Part shown: one piece after another, positions 1-6,664 of the stretch
How positions within the stretch are numbered: position 1 is the first letter of the stretch
How the letters are laid out: every line of letters starts with the position of its first letter
Source: Limnohabitans sp.
GTDB taxonomy: Bacteria; Pseudomonadota; Gammaproteobacteria; Burkholderiales; Burkholderiaceae_C
Length of the DNA stretch: 11,061 nucleotides
Assembly: GCA_009693225.1 (NCBI GenBank)
Contig: SHXP01000057.1
Coordinates: 1-11,061 of the forward strand
Reading direction: 5' to 3'
The notes under the pieces: model-generated
Told to the model about the DNA's origin: nothing
Seen by the model: the letters and a program-made list of their open reading frames with translations, nothing else
Databases searched by the model: none
Program-made: the position numbers and the translations under genes

Positions 1-731
1 TCTGCAAAAGTCACCGCATAAGTCATCCACAGGCCTGACTCAAGCGTTACAGGTAGATGAAACAAACCACCTTTGCCAACACTGGATTTGAATTGGTCAC
101 CAAGCGTACTCGAAAGCGTTAGTTTTTGGAGGAGATGAATCTGGTTGTGCCATGGACGGAATTGGTTGATCTGATTCAGTCTCATGTTCCTGTGAGTAAG
201 ACAGGCAGACTGCCGTTTCCTGTGACCACCATGCTGCGCATTCATTTCATGCAGCAATGGTTTGGACTTAGCGACCCGGCCATGGAAGAGGCCTTGCATG
301 ACATGGCGCTGTTTCGTGAGTTCGCGCAACTTGATGCAGGTGCTACCAGGTTGCCCGATGAGTCCACTGTCCTGAGGTTTCGCCATTTGCTTGAAGCACA
401 TCAGTTGGCCGTACAAATGCTGGCTAGAGCATGCGTTTCGAGTGATCAAGTGTCAATTTGGATACCGCAAGACTCGCTACCGTGGCTTGGCAAAGAACAC
501 CGCGCAACTCATCATGCTGTTTGCACTGAGCAATTTGTGGATGGTGAGGAAACGAATCCTGGTCGCCAATGGGTGAGTGCGACCAAAACAGGGGTAAAGC
601 CCTCAGTGAGGGAAGAAATCGCTTCAAAATGCTCAAAAAGAGAGTGACTTTTCAATCAGTTCATTGCAAATTTCACATGGTGATGATTTGCTGACCGAGA
701 TCTTTTTTAAACAGGGTTTTTCAGACCATCC
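1..731 (+). mobile_element. Decayed, internally deleted IS5-family insertion sequence
   Basis: The stretch holds the two ends of an IS5-like transposase gene with the middle missing, followed by about 155 bases of non-coding sequence and a probable right terminal repeat ending at 731. The reverse complement of that right end begins GGATGGTCTGAAAAACCC. The window itself begins TCTGCAAAAGTC, which aligns with this from its seventh base (about 9 of 14 positions match), so the left end probably lies only about six bases outside the window. The remnant would then be about 737 bp, against roughly 1.2 kb for typical intact IS5 relatives, which fits the loss of about 150 codons. No accessory gene is carried. 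The family assignment rests on recognisable protein motifs; the left end is an inference. Confidence 0.78.
57..576 (+). pseudogene. IS5-family transposase pseudogene (nonsense mutation plus internal frameshifting deletion)
   Basis: The reading frame opens at ATG 57 (MKQTTFANTGFELVTK...) and is interrupted by TAG at 120-122, in a region where IS5 relatives read straight through to the conserved N-terminal motif. After the stop the same frame gives VPWTELVDLI, the LPFPVTTMLRIHFMQQWF region, DPAMEEALHD and LPDESTVLRFRHLLE, all typical of the IS5 N-terminal domain. Near 416-424 it jumps to the family's C-terminal end in a different frame (LEHAFRVIKCQFGYRKTRYRGL, then LFALSNLWMVRKR), ending at TGA 574-576. 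The central DDE catalytic domain with its first two acidic residues is gone. The product cannot be an active transposase. A TTG start at 126 would avoid the nonsense codon but still yields a non-catalytic chimera. Confidence 0.85.
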
Positions 732-735
732 CTAA
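711..735 (+). repeat. Right terminal inverted repeat of the IS remnant with a CTAA target-site copy
   Basis: Bases 711-731 (ending TTTTTCAGACCATCC) resemble an IS5-group right end. They are followed at 732-735 by CTAA, which fits the four-base YTAR target duplication made by IS5-group elements. The matching left copy would lie outside the window. The insertion lies only 28 bases past the pmdC stop codon, so it may have displaced the original operon end. Confidence 0.5.
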
Positions 736-763
736 ATACAGTGCCGCATGAGCGCAGCTTTGT

Positions 764-1720
764 TTATGCGCTTAGCTGCTGCTCCAGATCGTGCAGAACC
801 TGGTAACAAGGTAACACTTGCGCGACACTGCCGTTCGGTTCGCGGTCTTCGCGGATAGCGGCAAAAAACTCGCGATCCTGTAACTCGATGCCGTTCATCG
901 ACATCGCCACCTTGGACATATCCATTTTTTCATCTTTGCCGTTAAACAAATCGTCATATCGCGCAATGTACGTGGCCGTGTCGCCGATGTAGCGGAAATA
1001 CGTGCCTAGCGGCCCGTCGTTGTTAAAGCTCAAGCTGAGCGTGCAAATCGCGCCATTGGCCGCTTGCAACTGAATGCTCATGTCCATGGCGATGCCAAGC
1101 GTCGGGTGAATAGGCCCTTGCAGCGCATTGGCCTTCACCACCGGGCTGCCAGCTTGGTAGGCGAACAAATCCACCGTGTGCGCCGCGTGATGCCACAGCA
1201 AATGGTCGGTCCAGCTGCGCGGCTGACCTAGCGCGTTCATTTTGGTGCGGCGGAAGAAATAGGTTTGCACATCCATCTGGTGGATGCTGAACTGACCGGA
1301 CTGGATTTGCTGGTGCACAAACTGGTGACTGGGGTTGAAACGCCGCGTGTGGCCGCACATGGCGACTAGGCCGGTTTGCTTTTGCAACTCCAGCACCTGC
1401 GCGCCTTCGCGGTACACATCGCACAACGGAATTTCAACCTGCACATGCTTGCCGGCGTTCAAACAGGCGATAGACTGCGAAGCATGCATTTGCGTGGGCG
1501 TGCACAAAATGACCGCGTCCACCTCCATGATGGCCAGGCTTTCGTTCAAATCGGTGGTGACATGGGCAATGTCGTATTTATCGGCCACTTCCTGGGTTTT
1601 AACCAATTCACGCCCGATCAACGACACCACTTCCACGCCGTCGATCAGCTTGATGCCGTCCAGGTGCTTGATGCCGAATGCGCCGGCACCGGCAAGGGCT
1701 ACTTTGATGCTATTACTCAT
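764..1720 (-). CDS. pmdC: 4-carboxy-2-hydroxymuconate-6-semialdehyde (CHMS) dehydrogenase
   Basis: Cytoplasmic NAD(P)-dependent enzyme (LigC/PmdC) that oxidises the hemiacetal form of CHMS, the ring-cleavage product of protocatechuate, to 2-pyrone-4,6-dicarboxylate. The 318-residue protein is a complete Gfo/Idh/MocA-family member. It has an N-terminal Rossmann motif GAGAFG at residues 11-16, an EIP motif at 96-98 where many relatives have EKP, RRFNP near 126-130, and HHAAHTVD at 177-184, the usual catalytic/substrate histidine region of the fold. The ATG at 1720 is preceded by GGAGA and overlaps the pmdB stop by four bases (ATGA), indicating translational coupling. It is the last gene of the operon. 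The length and the position directly after the dioxygenase genes make the call firm; cofactor preference cannot be read from the sequence. Confidence 0.93.
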   Translation of the reverse strand: MSNSIKVALAGAGAFGIKHLDGIKLIDGVEVVSLIGRELVKTQEVADKYDIAHVTTDLNESLAIMEVDAVILCTPTQMHASQSIACLNAGKHVQVEIPLCDVYREGAQVLELQKQTGLVAMCGHTRRFNPSHQFVHQQIQSGQFSIHQMDVQTYFFRRTKMNALGQPRSWTDHLLWHHAAHTVDLFAYQAGSPVVKANALQGPIHPTLGIAMDMSIQLQAANGAICTLSLSFNNDGPLGTYFRYIGDTATYIARYDDLFNGKDEKMDMSKVAMSMNGIELQDREFFAAIREDREPNGSVAQVLPCYQVLHDLEQQLSA

Positions 1721-2571
1721 ACGTTCTCCAAAATCAAGTGCCCGACCGCCGTATTACTCGCCGGCACATGGTAGAAACGGTGCTTCACCTGCGGTGCCGT
1801 GCCGCCGCTGACGTCACTCATGGCGCCTCTGGCTATCAACCACATCACCAGCTCTATCCCTTCGCTGCCGGCTTCGCGCACATAGTCGATATGCGGCATC
1901 TGTGCCAGACCGGCGGGGTCGGCGATCAAGCGATCTAAAAACGCGTTGTCAAACTGTTTGTTGATCAGCCCCGCGCGCGGCCCCTGCAACTGATGGCTCA
2001 TGCCGCCGGTGCCCCAGATCTGCACATTCAAGTCCCCGTCAAAGCTGTTCACTGCTTTGGCTATCGCCTTGCCCAGGTTGAAACAGCGCTGACCACTGGG
2101 CACGGGGTATTGCACCACGTTGACCGCAAACGGAATCACCGGGCAGGGCCAGGCCTGCGGCTGGCCGCACATCAGCGAGAGCGGCACGGTCAGGCCGTGG
2201 TCCACGTCCATTTTGTTGACAATAGTCAGATCAAAGTCCTGCTGTATCACCGACTGCGCGATATGCGCGGCGAGTTCGGGTCGGCCTTGCACCACCGGCA
2301 CCGGGCGCGGACCCCAACCTTCGTCCGCCGGTGTGTATTGCGCGGCTGTGCCGATGGCAAAGGTCGGGATCATGTCCAGGCTGAACGCAGTGGCGTGGTC
2401 GTTGAACACCAGAAAAATCACGTCCGGCGTGTTGTGCTTCATCCATTGTTTGGAATATTCATAACCGGCGAACACCGGCTGCCAATACGGTTCTTGCGTC
2501 TTGCCCATGTCCAGCGCCGCGCCGATGGCGGGCACGTGCGAGGTGTATACCGATGCGCTGATGCGTGCCAT
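1717..2571 (-). CDS. pmdB: Protocatechuate 4,5-dioxygenase, beta (catalytic) subunit
   Basis: Catalytic subunit of the class III extradiol dioxygenase (LigB family) that uses Fe(II) and O2 to open protocatechuate between carbons 4 and 5, giving CHMS. The protein is 284 residues. The expected active-site residues are all present with a constant offset of two from LigB numbering as I recall it: iron ligands H12 (SHVPAIG), H59 (FNDHATAF) and E240 (EGIELVMW), with H125 (DVDHGLTVP) and the catalytic base H193 (GGMSHQLQGPRAG). It works as a complex with PmdA, encoded two bases upstream. Its TGA overlaps the ATG of pmdC. No truncation or odd residue was seen. The gallate dioxygenase DesB/GalA is a relative but is a single fused chain; separate alpha and beta genes favour protocatechuate as substrate. 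Confidence 0.96.
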   Translation of the reverse strand: MARISASVYTSHVPAIGAALDMGKTQEPYWQPVFAGYEYSKQWMKHNTPDVIFLVFNDHATAFSLDMIPTFAIGTAAQYTPADEGWGPRPVPVVQGRPELAAHIAQSVIQQDFDLTIVNKMDVDHGLTVPLSLMCGQPQAWPCPVIPFAVNVVQYPVPSGQRCFNLGKAIAKAVNSFDGDLNVQIWGTGGMSHQLQGPRAGLINKQFDNAFLDRLIADPAGLAQMPHIDYVREAGSEGIELVMWLIARGAMSDVSGGTAPQVKHRFYHVPASNTAVGHLILENV

Positions 2572-2573
2572 GT

Positions 2574-3008
2574 TTATGCGCCTCCTGCGCGGCCCTGGGG
2601 CTGTTTGTGCGCCTGCGCGCTGCCGTCTTCGCCGATGTAACGGTTGCCCTCCACTGAGCGGCCGCCGTTGATCATCATGTCCCGGTATTCGTCTTCGCTC
2701 ATGCCGGTCATGCTGCCGGCCATTTGCTGAAAGCTCTTTCCGTCAGTCGCGCCTATCCTGGCCAGAAAATAAATATTGCCGCCGGTGCGTATGCACCAGT
2801 TCAAATCCCTCGCCAGCACCGCCTGCTTTTGCTCTTCGGTCATGGCCGATTCGTCCAGGTAAGCGCGTTCATCCGCTTTGAAGCGGGTGCGGTTTTCCGC
2901 CTTCATCAGCGACATGCAGAACTGGTTCAACCCATAGCCTTTGCGCGATTGCTCCATGTCGAACACGGTCGTGCCCGGTACGTCCAGGTAAGGTTTATCC
3001 AGTGCCAT
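2574..3008 (-). CDS. pmdA: Protocatechuate 4,5-dioxygenase, alpha (small) subunit
   Basis: Small LigA-type subunit, 144 residues (LigA is about 139), which packs over the beta-subunit active site and helps close the substrate pocket. It is mostly helical. Recognisable segments are the N-terminal PGTTVFDMEQSRKGYGLNQF region (residues 11-30), FKADERAYL (43-51), the MTEEQKQAVLARD(L)NW helix (56-71) and GGNIYFLARI (76-85), followed by MTGMSEDEYRDMMINGGR. The C-terminal 20 residues are low in complexity (Gln, Gly, Ala) and probably disordered. The start ATG at 3008 lies three bases after the ligI-type stop, behind a weak GGAAA. The stop is two bases before pmdB, matching the obligate alpha-beta pairing. 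It acts in the cytoplasm. Confidence 0.95.
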   Translation of the reverse strand: MALDKPYLDVPGTTVFDMEQSRKGYGLNQFCMSLMKAENRTRFKADERAYLDESAMTEEQKQAVLARDLNWCIRTGGNIYFLARIGATDGKSFQQMAGSMTGMSEDEYRDMMINGGRSVEGNRYIGEDGSAQAHKQPQGRAGGA

Positions 3009-3011
3009 ATT

Positions 3012-3950
3012 TCAGTTTCCCATCAGTTCTGGCCAATACAAACGTGTCGGGTTATCGACCAGCAACTTGCGCTGCAAGTCCTGCGTCACCGCGATCTGCG
3101 GGATGAAATCGACCAGCAGTCCGTCGTCAGGCATGTGGTCTTTCAAATTTGGGTGCGGCCAGTCGGTGCCCCACAGCACCCGGTCCGGAAAACTCTCGAC
3201 CACCTGGCGCGCAAACAGCACGACGTCGCGGTAGGGCGCGTCTTCGCCATGCAATGCTTTGGGCCCACTCAGGCTCAAGCGTTCGGGGCAGGACACTTTG
3301 CTCCACACGTTCGGGTGCTCGCGCATGAAGCGCATGAACAGGCTGAACTCGGGGCCGTTCAAAGGCTTGGCCACATTAGGCCGGCCCATGTGATCAACCA
3401 CCACCGTGGTGGGCAAGGCGGTGAAGAAATCCCACAACTCGGGCAGGTCCACCGCCTCGAAATAAATCACCACATGCCAGCCCCAGGCTTTGATTCGCGA
3501 GGCGATCTCCATCAACTCGTCTTTGGGCGTGAAATCGACCAAGCGTTTGACGAAGTTGAATCGCACGCCGCGCACACCAGCGTCGTGCATGCTTTGTATC
3601 TCTGCGTCGCTGATGCTACGCCTGACAGTGGCCACGCCGCGCGCGCGTCCTACAGAACGCAACAATGCATCAACCAGGGCACGGTTGTCCGCGCCGTGGC
3701 AGGTGGCTTGCACGATGACGTTTTTGTCAAAGCCCAGGTGATCGCGCAAGGCAAACAACTGCGCCGCAGACGCATCACAGGGTGTGTACTTTCGCTCAGG
3801 CGCATAGGGAAAGCTGTCGCCGGGGCCGAACACATGGCAGTGCGCGTCCACCGCATCGGCGGGCAGCACAAAGCGGGGTTGGGCTGGGCCGTCGTACCAA
3901 TCCAGCCAGCCGGTGGTTTTGGTGAATTCGTCTGTCGTGGGTTTGCTCAT
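3012..3950 (-). CDS. pmdD: 2-pyrone-4,6-dicarboxylate (PDC) hydrolase
   Basis: LigI/PmdD-type amidohydrolase-superfamily enzyme that hydrolyses the PDC lactone to 4-oxalomesaconate in the cytoplasm. The 312-residue product has the DAHCHVFGP motif with H37 and H39, conserved arginines around residues 127-135, Y163, D186-H187 (VVDHMGRPN) and the C-terminal WGTDWPHPN with D263. LigI is known as an amidohydrolase that needs no metal for catalysis. The chosen start, ATG 3950, overlaps the upstream gene's TGA as ATGA. The frame stays open to 4280, but that extension (Arg/Pro-rich, unlike any family member) is the out-of-frame shadow of the upstream oxidoreductase and is excluded. It lies between the DUF1932 gene and pmdA, matching the D-A-B-C order of pmd operons. 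Confidence 0.95.
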   Translation of the reverse strand: MSKPTTDEFTKTTGWLDWYDGPAQPRFVLPADAVDAHCHVFGPGDSFPYAPERKYTPCDASAAQLFALRDHLGFDKNVIVQATCHGADNRALVDALLRSVGRARGVATVRRSISDAEIQSMHDAGVRGVRFNFVKRLVDFTPKDELMEIASRIKAWGWHVVIYFEAVDLPELWDFFTALPTTVVVDHMGRPNVAKPLNGPEFSLFMRFMREHPNVWSKVSCPERLSLSGPKALHGEDAPYRDVVLFARQVVESFPDRVLWGTDWPHPNLKDHMPDDGLLVDFIPQIAVTQDLQRKLLVDNPTRLYWPELMGN

Positions 3951-4932
3951 GCTGTTGACTTCTTGTTGTTGGAATACCAGTGCAATAAACGGTCGGCTTC
4001 GCTGCGCCAGTCTGCGCTGCGTGCAAAACCTGTTTCGCCGCGCGTGCCGAACACGCCTGCATCTGCCAGATCGGCCATGTGCGCCTGCCGCTCTGCTGTG
4101 CCCTGCGACAGCCAGGGCGTGAGGCCGGCCTCTTGCACGGTGAGCGCGACTTCGCGCATCTCTTCGCTGCGGCGGCGACCGTGTTCGATGACACGCTGGA
4201 AAAAAACGCGGCCTGTTTTTCCCAATCGATGTAGGGATAGGTTTCATACAGGGACGCGATGACCGCGTCTTCCACACCATATTGACGCGCGGTGGTCAGG
4301 CTTTCAATCACCATGGCTTCCATGCCTTTGACCATGATGCTGCGCGACATCTTGGTGGTCGACGCCACGCCCAGCTGTTCGCTGGCGACCGTGGTTTTGA
4401 ATCTGATTTGGTTTAACGCGGGCGACAACGAAGCGGCAAATGCGCCGCTGAGCAGCATAGGCACCTGAATGCGGTGCGGCGGCAAACTGGTCATGACCGC
4501 CGCTTCGACATAGCGCGCGTCTGCGCCGTCAATCACAGCAGCAGCAGCCAGCTTGGTGCCCGGCGATGCGGAATTGAGATCCAGAAAAAACGCCTGCGGC
4601 AGCATATGCGGCGCGCAGGCTTTGGCGGCGGCCAGGGTCTGGCTGGCGGTGACCGCACAAATCACCAAGTCGCTGCGGGCGCAAACATCTGCATACGAGG
4701 ACTGCAGTTGCACGCCGAATGATTGTGCGTGCGCCTTCATCGCATTGATCTGTGGAGGACTTGAAAAATCCTCGTCTGTAGCCGCAGCAATATTCAATTT
4801 GATGCCGTATGCACAGACAGTCACCGCTTTAGCGCGCAAGTCTTCAGTCAGGATGCGAGCGACTTCGCCGTAGCCGATGAGGCCGATACGCCACAGCAGC
4901 GGGTCTGAGGAAATGGCTGAAGACAACGACAT
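3947..4932 (-). pseudogene. NAD(P)-binding 6-phosphogluconate dehydrogenase-like protein with DUF1932 C-terminus, frameshifted
   Basis: Residues 1-244 read from ATG 4932 give a Rossmann fold (RIGLIGYGEVARIL at 15-28), SDLVICAVTASQT (87-99), FLDLNSASPGT (116-126), YVEAAVMTSLPP (141-152) and a helical KMSRSIMVKGMEAMVIE segment (194-210) typical of the DUF1932 region. At a run of seven T (coding strand; 4200-4206) the frame breaks. The natural ending continues in the -1 frame (QRVIEHGRRRSEEMREVAL...) to TGA 3947-3949, where it overlaps pmdD as ATGA. Eight T would restore a protein of about 328 residues. Unrepaired, the N-terminal frame runs on as nonsense to 3796. Possible reasons are a sequencing or assembly indel, a true pseudogene, or ribosomal/transcriptional slippage. 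The precise substrate is unknown; a dehydrogenase role is inferred from the family. The ribosome binding site is poor, seven bases after the aldolase stop. Confidence 0.8.
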
Positions 4933-4939
4933 GCCGCGA

Positions 4940-5626
4940 TCAATCGATGTATTTCAAACCGGCCTTCTCCAGGCCTTCGCGCATCTTGTACATGTCCAGC
5001 CCGAGCTCACCGGCGGCCAGCCGGCGGCGTTTATCGCCTTCGTGGGACTCGCGTTCGGCGGCGGCTCTGGCCACTTCGTCAGCGATGGATGCGGGAACGA
5101 CGACCACACCATCGTCGTCGGCGACGATGACGTCCCCCGGGTTGACCGCCGCGCCGGCGCAGACCACCGGCACATTGACCGAGCCGAGCGTGGCCTTGAT
5201 CGTGCCCTTGGCGCTGATGGCGCAGCTCCACACCGGGAAACGCATCTGCGTGAGATCGGCGACGTCGCGCACGCCGGCGTCTATCACCAGTGCGCGCACA
5301 CCACGCGCCATGAAAGATGTAGCCAGCAGGTCGCCGAAATAACCATCGGTACACGGCGCAGTGATGGCGGCCACCACGATATCGCCGGGTTGGACCAGCT
5401 CTGCGACCACGTGCATCATCCAGTTGTCGCCCGGGTGCAGCAACACAGTGACGGCTGTCCCGCTGACGCGCGCACCCGCGTAGACGGGACGCATGACGGT
5501 GTTCATCAGGCCGAGGCGGCCCATGGCTTCGTGCACCGTGGCCACGCCGTATTGACCGAGTTGGTCGGTCACGGCCTGGCCGGCACGCACGATATTGCGT
5601 TTAACGGTTCCGAGCGGGTAATGCAT
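4940..5626 (-). CDS. pmdF: 4-carboxy-4-hydroxy-2-oxoadipate (CHA) aldolase / oxaloacetate decarboxylase
   Basis: LigK/PmdF, an RraA-like class II aldolase that needs a divalent metal and splits CHA into pyruvate and oxaloacetate; the family usually also decarboxylates oxaloacetate. From ATG 5626 the protein is 228 residues, matching LigK. Visible are DGYFGDLLATSF (94-105), the VIDAGVRD motif with the R120-D121 pair expected at the substrate and metal-water site, VNPGDVIVADDDGVVVVP (161-178), and the C-terminal helix with E192. A GTG at 5635 is also in frame, but AAAGG would sit right against it, while the spacing to ATG 5626 is about eight bases, so ATG is preferred. That ATG lies directly after the hydratase stop (TGATATG). 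It performs the final step of the pathway in this operon. Confidence 0.94.
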   Translation of the reverse strand: MHYPLGTVKRNIVRAGQAVTDQLGQYGVATVHEAMGRLGLMNTVMRPVYAGARVSGTAVTVLLHPGDNWMMHVVAELVQPGDIVVAAITAPCTDGYFGDLLATSFMARGVRALVIDAGVRDVADLTQMRFPVWSCAISAKGTIKATLGSVNVPVVCAGAAVNPGDVIVADDDGVVVVPASIADEVARAAAERESHEGDKRRRLAAGELGLDMYKMREGLEKAGLKYID

Positions 5627-5627
5627 A

Positions 5628-6662
5628 TCAAACACCTTTCTGTTTCAAACGCGCGTCCAGGCGTGAGAAGACGCGACGCGCATTGGTCTCAAAGATCTGA
5701 TAACGGTCAGCCTCCGACAGCAATGTGCTGGCGGCGATGTATCGCTTGGTGTCGTCAAAATAATGACCGGTCTGCGGGTCGATGCCACGCACCGCACCAA
5801 TCATCTCGGACGCAAACAACACGTTCTTCACCGGTATGACGGTGTTGAGCAAGTCAATGCCCGGCTGGTGATAGACGCAGGTATCAAAATAAATATTGTT
5901 AAGCAGATGCTCTTCGAGCAGCGGTTTTTTCAGCTCCTGCGCCAGACCGCGAAAACGGCCCCAGTGGTAAGGCACGGCGCCGCCGCCGTGCGGGATCAGA
6001 AACTTCAGTGTCGGAAAGTCTTTGAACAAATCGCTAGTCAGGCATTGCATGAAGGCCGTGGTGTCGGCGTTCAAATAATGTGCGCCGGTGGTGTGAAAAC
6101 ACGCGTTGCAACTGGTGGACACATGGATCATGGCCGGCAGGTCGTACTCGACCATTTTTTCGTAAATCGGGTACCAGTGCTTGTCGCTCAGGGGCGGGCT
6201 GGTCCAGTGGCCGCCGGACGGGTCCGGGTTCAGGTTGATGCCGACCGCGCCGTATTCCTTGACGCATTTCTCCAGTTCGGGAATGCAAGTGGCCGGGTCG
6301 ACGCCGGGCGACTGCGGCAGCATGGCCACCGGCACAAAGTGTTCAGGAAACAAAGTGGACACCCGGAAACACAGTTCATTGCAAATCGCCGCCCAGGTGG
6401 ATGACACGGCAAAGTCGCCGATGTGGTGTGCCATGAAGGACGCGCGCGGCGAGAACAGCGTGATATCGCAGCCCCGCTCTTTCATCAAGCGCAGCTGGTT
6501 GGTTTCGATGCTGTGACGCAAATCATCATCGCTGATCTTCAGCTCGGACGGCTGCGGCATCTGCGCCGGATTCTGTATGCCCGCGATCTGGCGGTTGCGC
6601 CAATCGTCAAGCGCCTTGGGCGCGGTGGTGTAGTGACCGTGACAATCGATGACCAGACTCAT
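5628..6662 (-). CDS. pmdE: 4-oxalomesaconate (OMA) hydratase
   Basis: LigJ/PmdE-type zinc-dependent amidohydrolase-superfamily hydratase that adds water to 4-oxalomesaconate (enol/keto forms) to give CHA. From ATG 6662 it has 344 residues, close to LigJ. Features are DCHGHY with H8 and H10, H180 in AMIHVSTSCNACFH, H225 in IPHGGGAVPYHWGR and E286 in LFASEMIGA; these are the positions where characterised LigJ uses His/His/His/Glu at the metal site, judged from memory with a small offset. An in-frame start at 6683 exists, but AGGAG lies six bases before ATG 6662, which settles the start. It begins two bases after the prepilin peptidase stop. It is related to aminocarboxymuconate-semialdehyde decarboxylases, but the context and motifs favour the hydratase. 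Confidence 0.92.
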   Translation of the reverse strand: MSLVIDCHGHYTTAPKALDDWRNRQIAGIQNPAQMPQPSELKISDDDLRHSIETNQLRLMKERGCDITLFSPRASFMAHHIGDFAVSSTWAAICNELCFRVSTLFPEHFVPVAMLPQSPGVDPATCIPELEKCVKEYGAVGINLNPDPSGGHWTSPPLSDKHWYPIYEKMVEYDLPAMIHVSTSCNACFHTTGAHYLNADTTAFMQCLTSDLFKDFPTLKFLIPHGGGAVPYHWGRFRGLAQELKKPLLEEHLLNNIYFDTCVYHQPGIDLLNTVIPVKNVLFASEMIGAVRGIDPQTGHYFDDTKRYIAASTLLSEADRYQIFETNARRVFSRLDARLKQKGV

Positions 6663-6664
6663 TC

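Noticed and set aside
603..615. CCCTC-AGT-GAGGG hairpin inside the IS remnant
   Set aside because: The stem is five bases with no T run on either strand; I see no evidence of function.
751..772. Six-base inverted repeat AGCGCA/TGCGCT around the pmdC stop as an operon terminator
   Set aside because: The stem is short, the loop is ten bases, and no T run follows on the minus strand.
1993..2640. Plus-strand open frame of 215 codons opposite pmdB
   Set aside because: It is His/Arg-rich, lacks a recognisable domain and lies wholly inside a well-supported dioxygenase gene.
2724..4262. Plus-strand open frame of 512 codons opposite pmdA, pmdD and the DUF1932 gene
   Set aside because: It spans three genes with clear homology on the other strand, its translation resembles no known fold, and long antisense frames are common opposite codon-biased, GC-rich genes.
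3951..4280. Long N-terminal extension of the PDC hydrolase
   Set aside because: The extra 110 residues are Arg/Pro-rich and overlap the coding region of the DUF1932 C-terminus in another frame; ATG 3950 with its ATGA overlap gives the family length.
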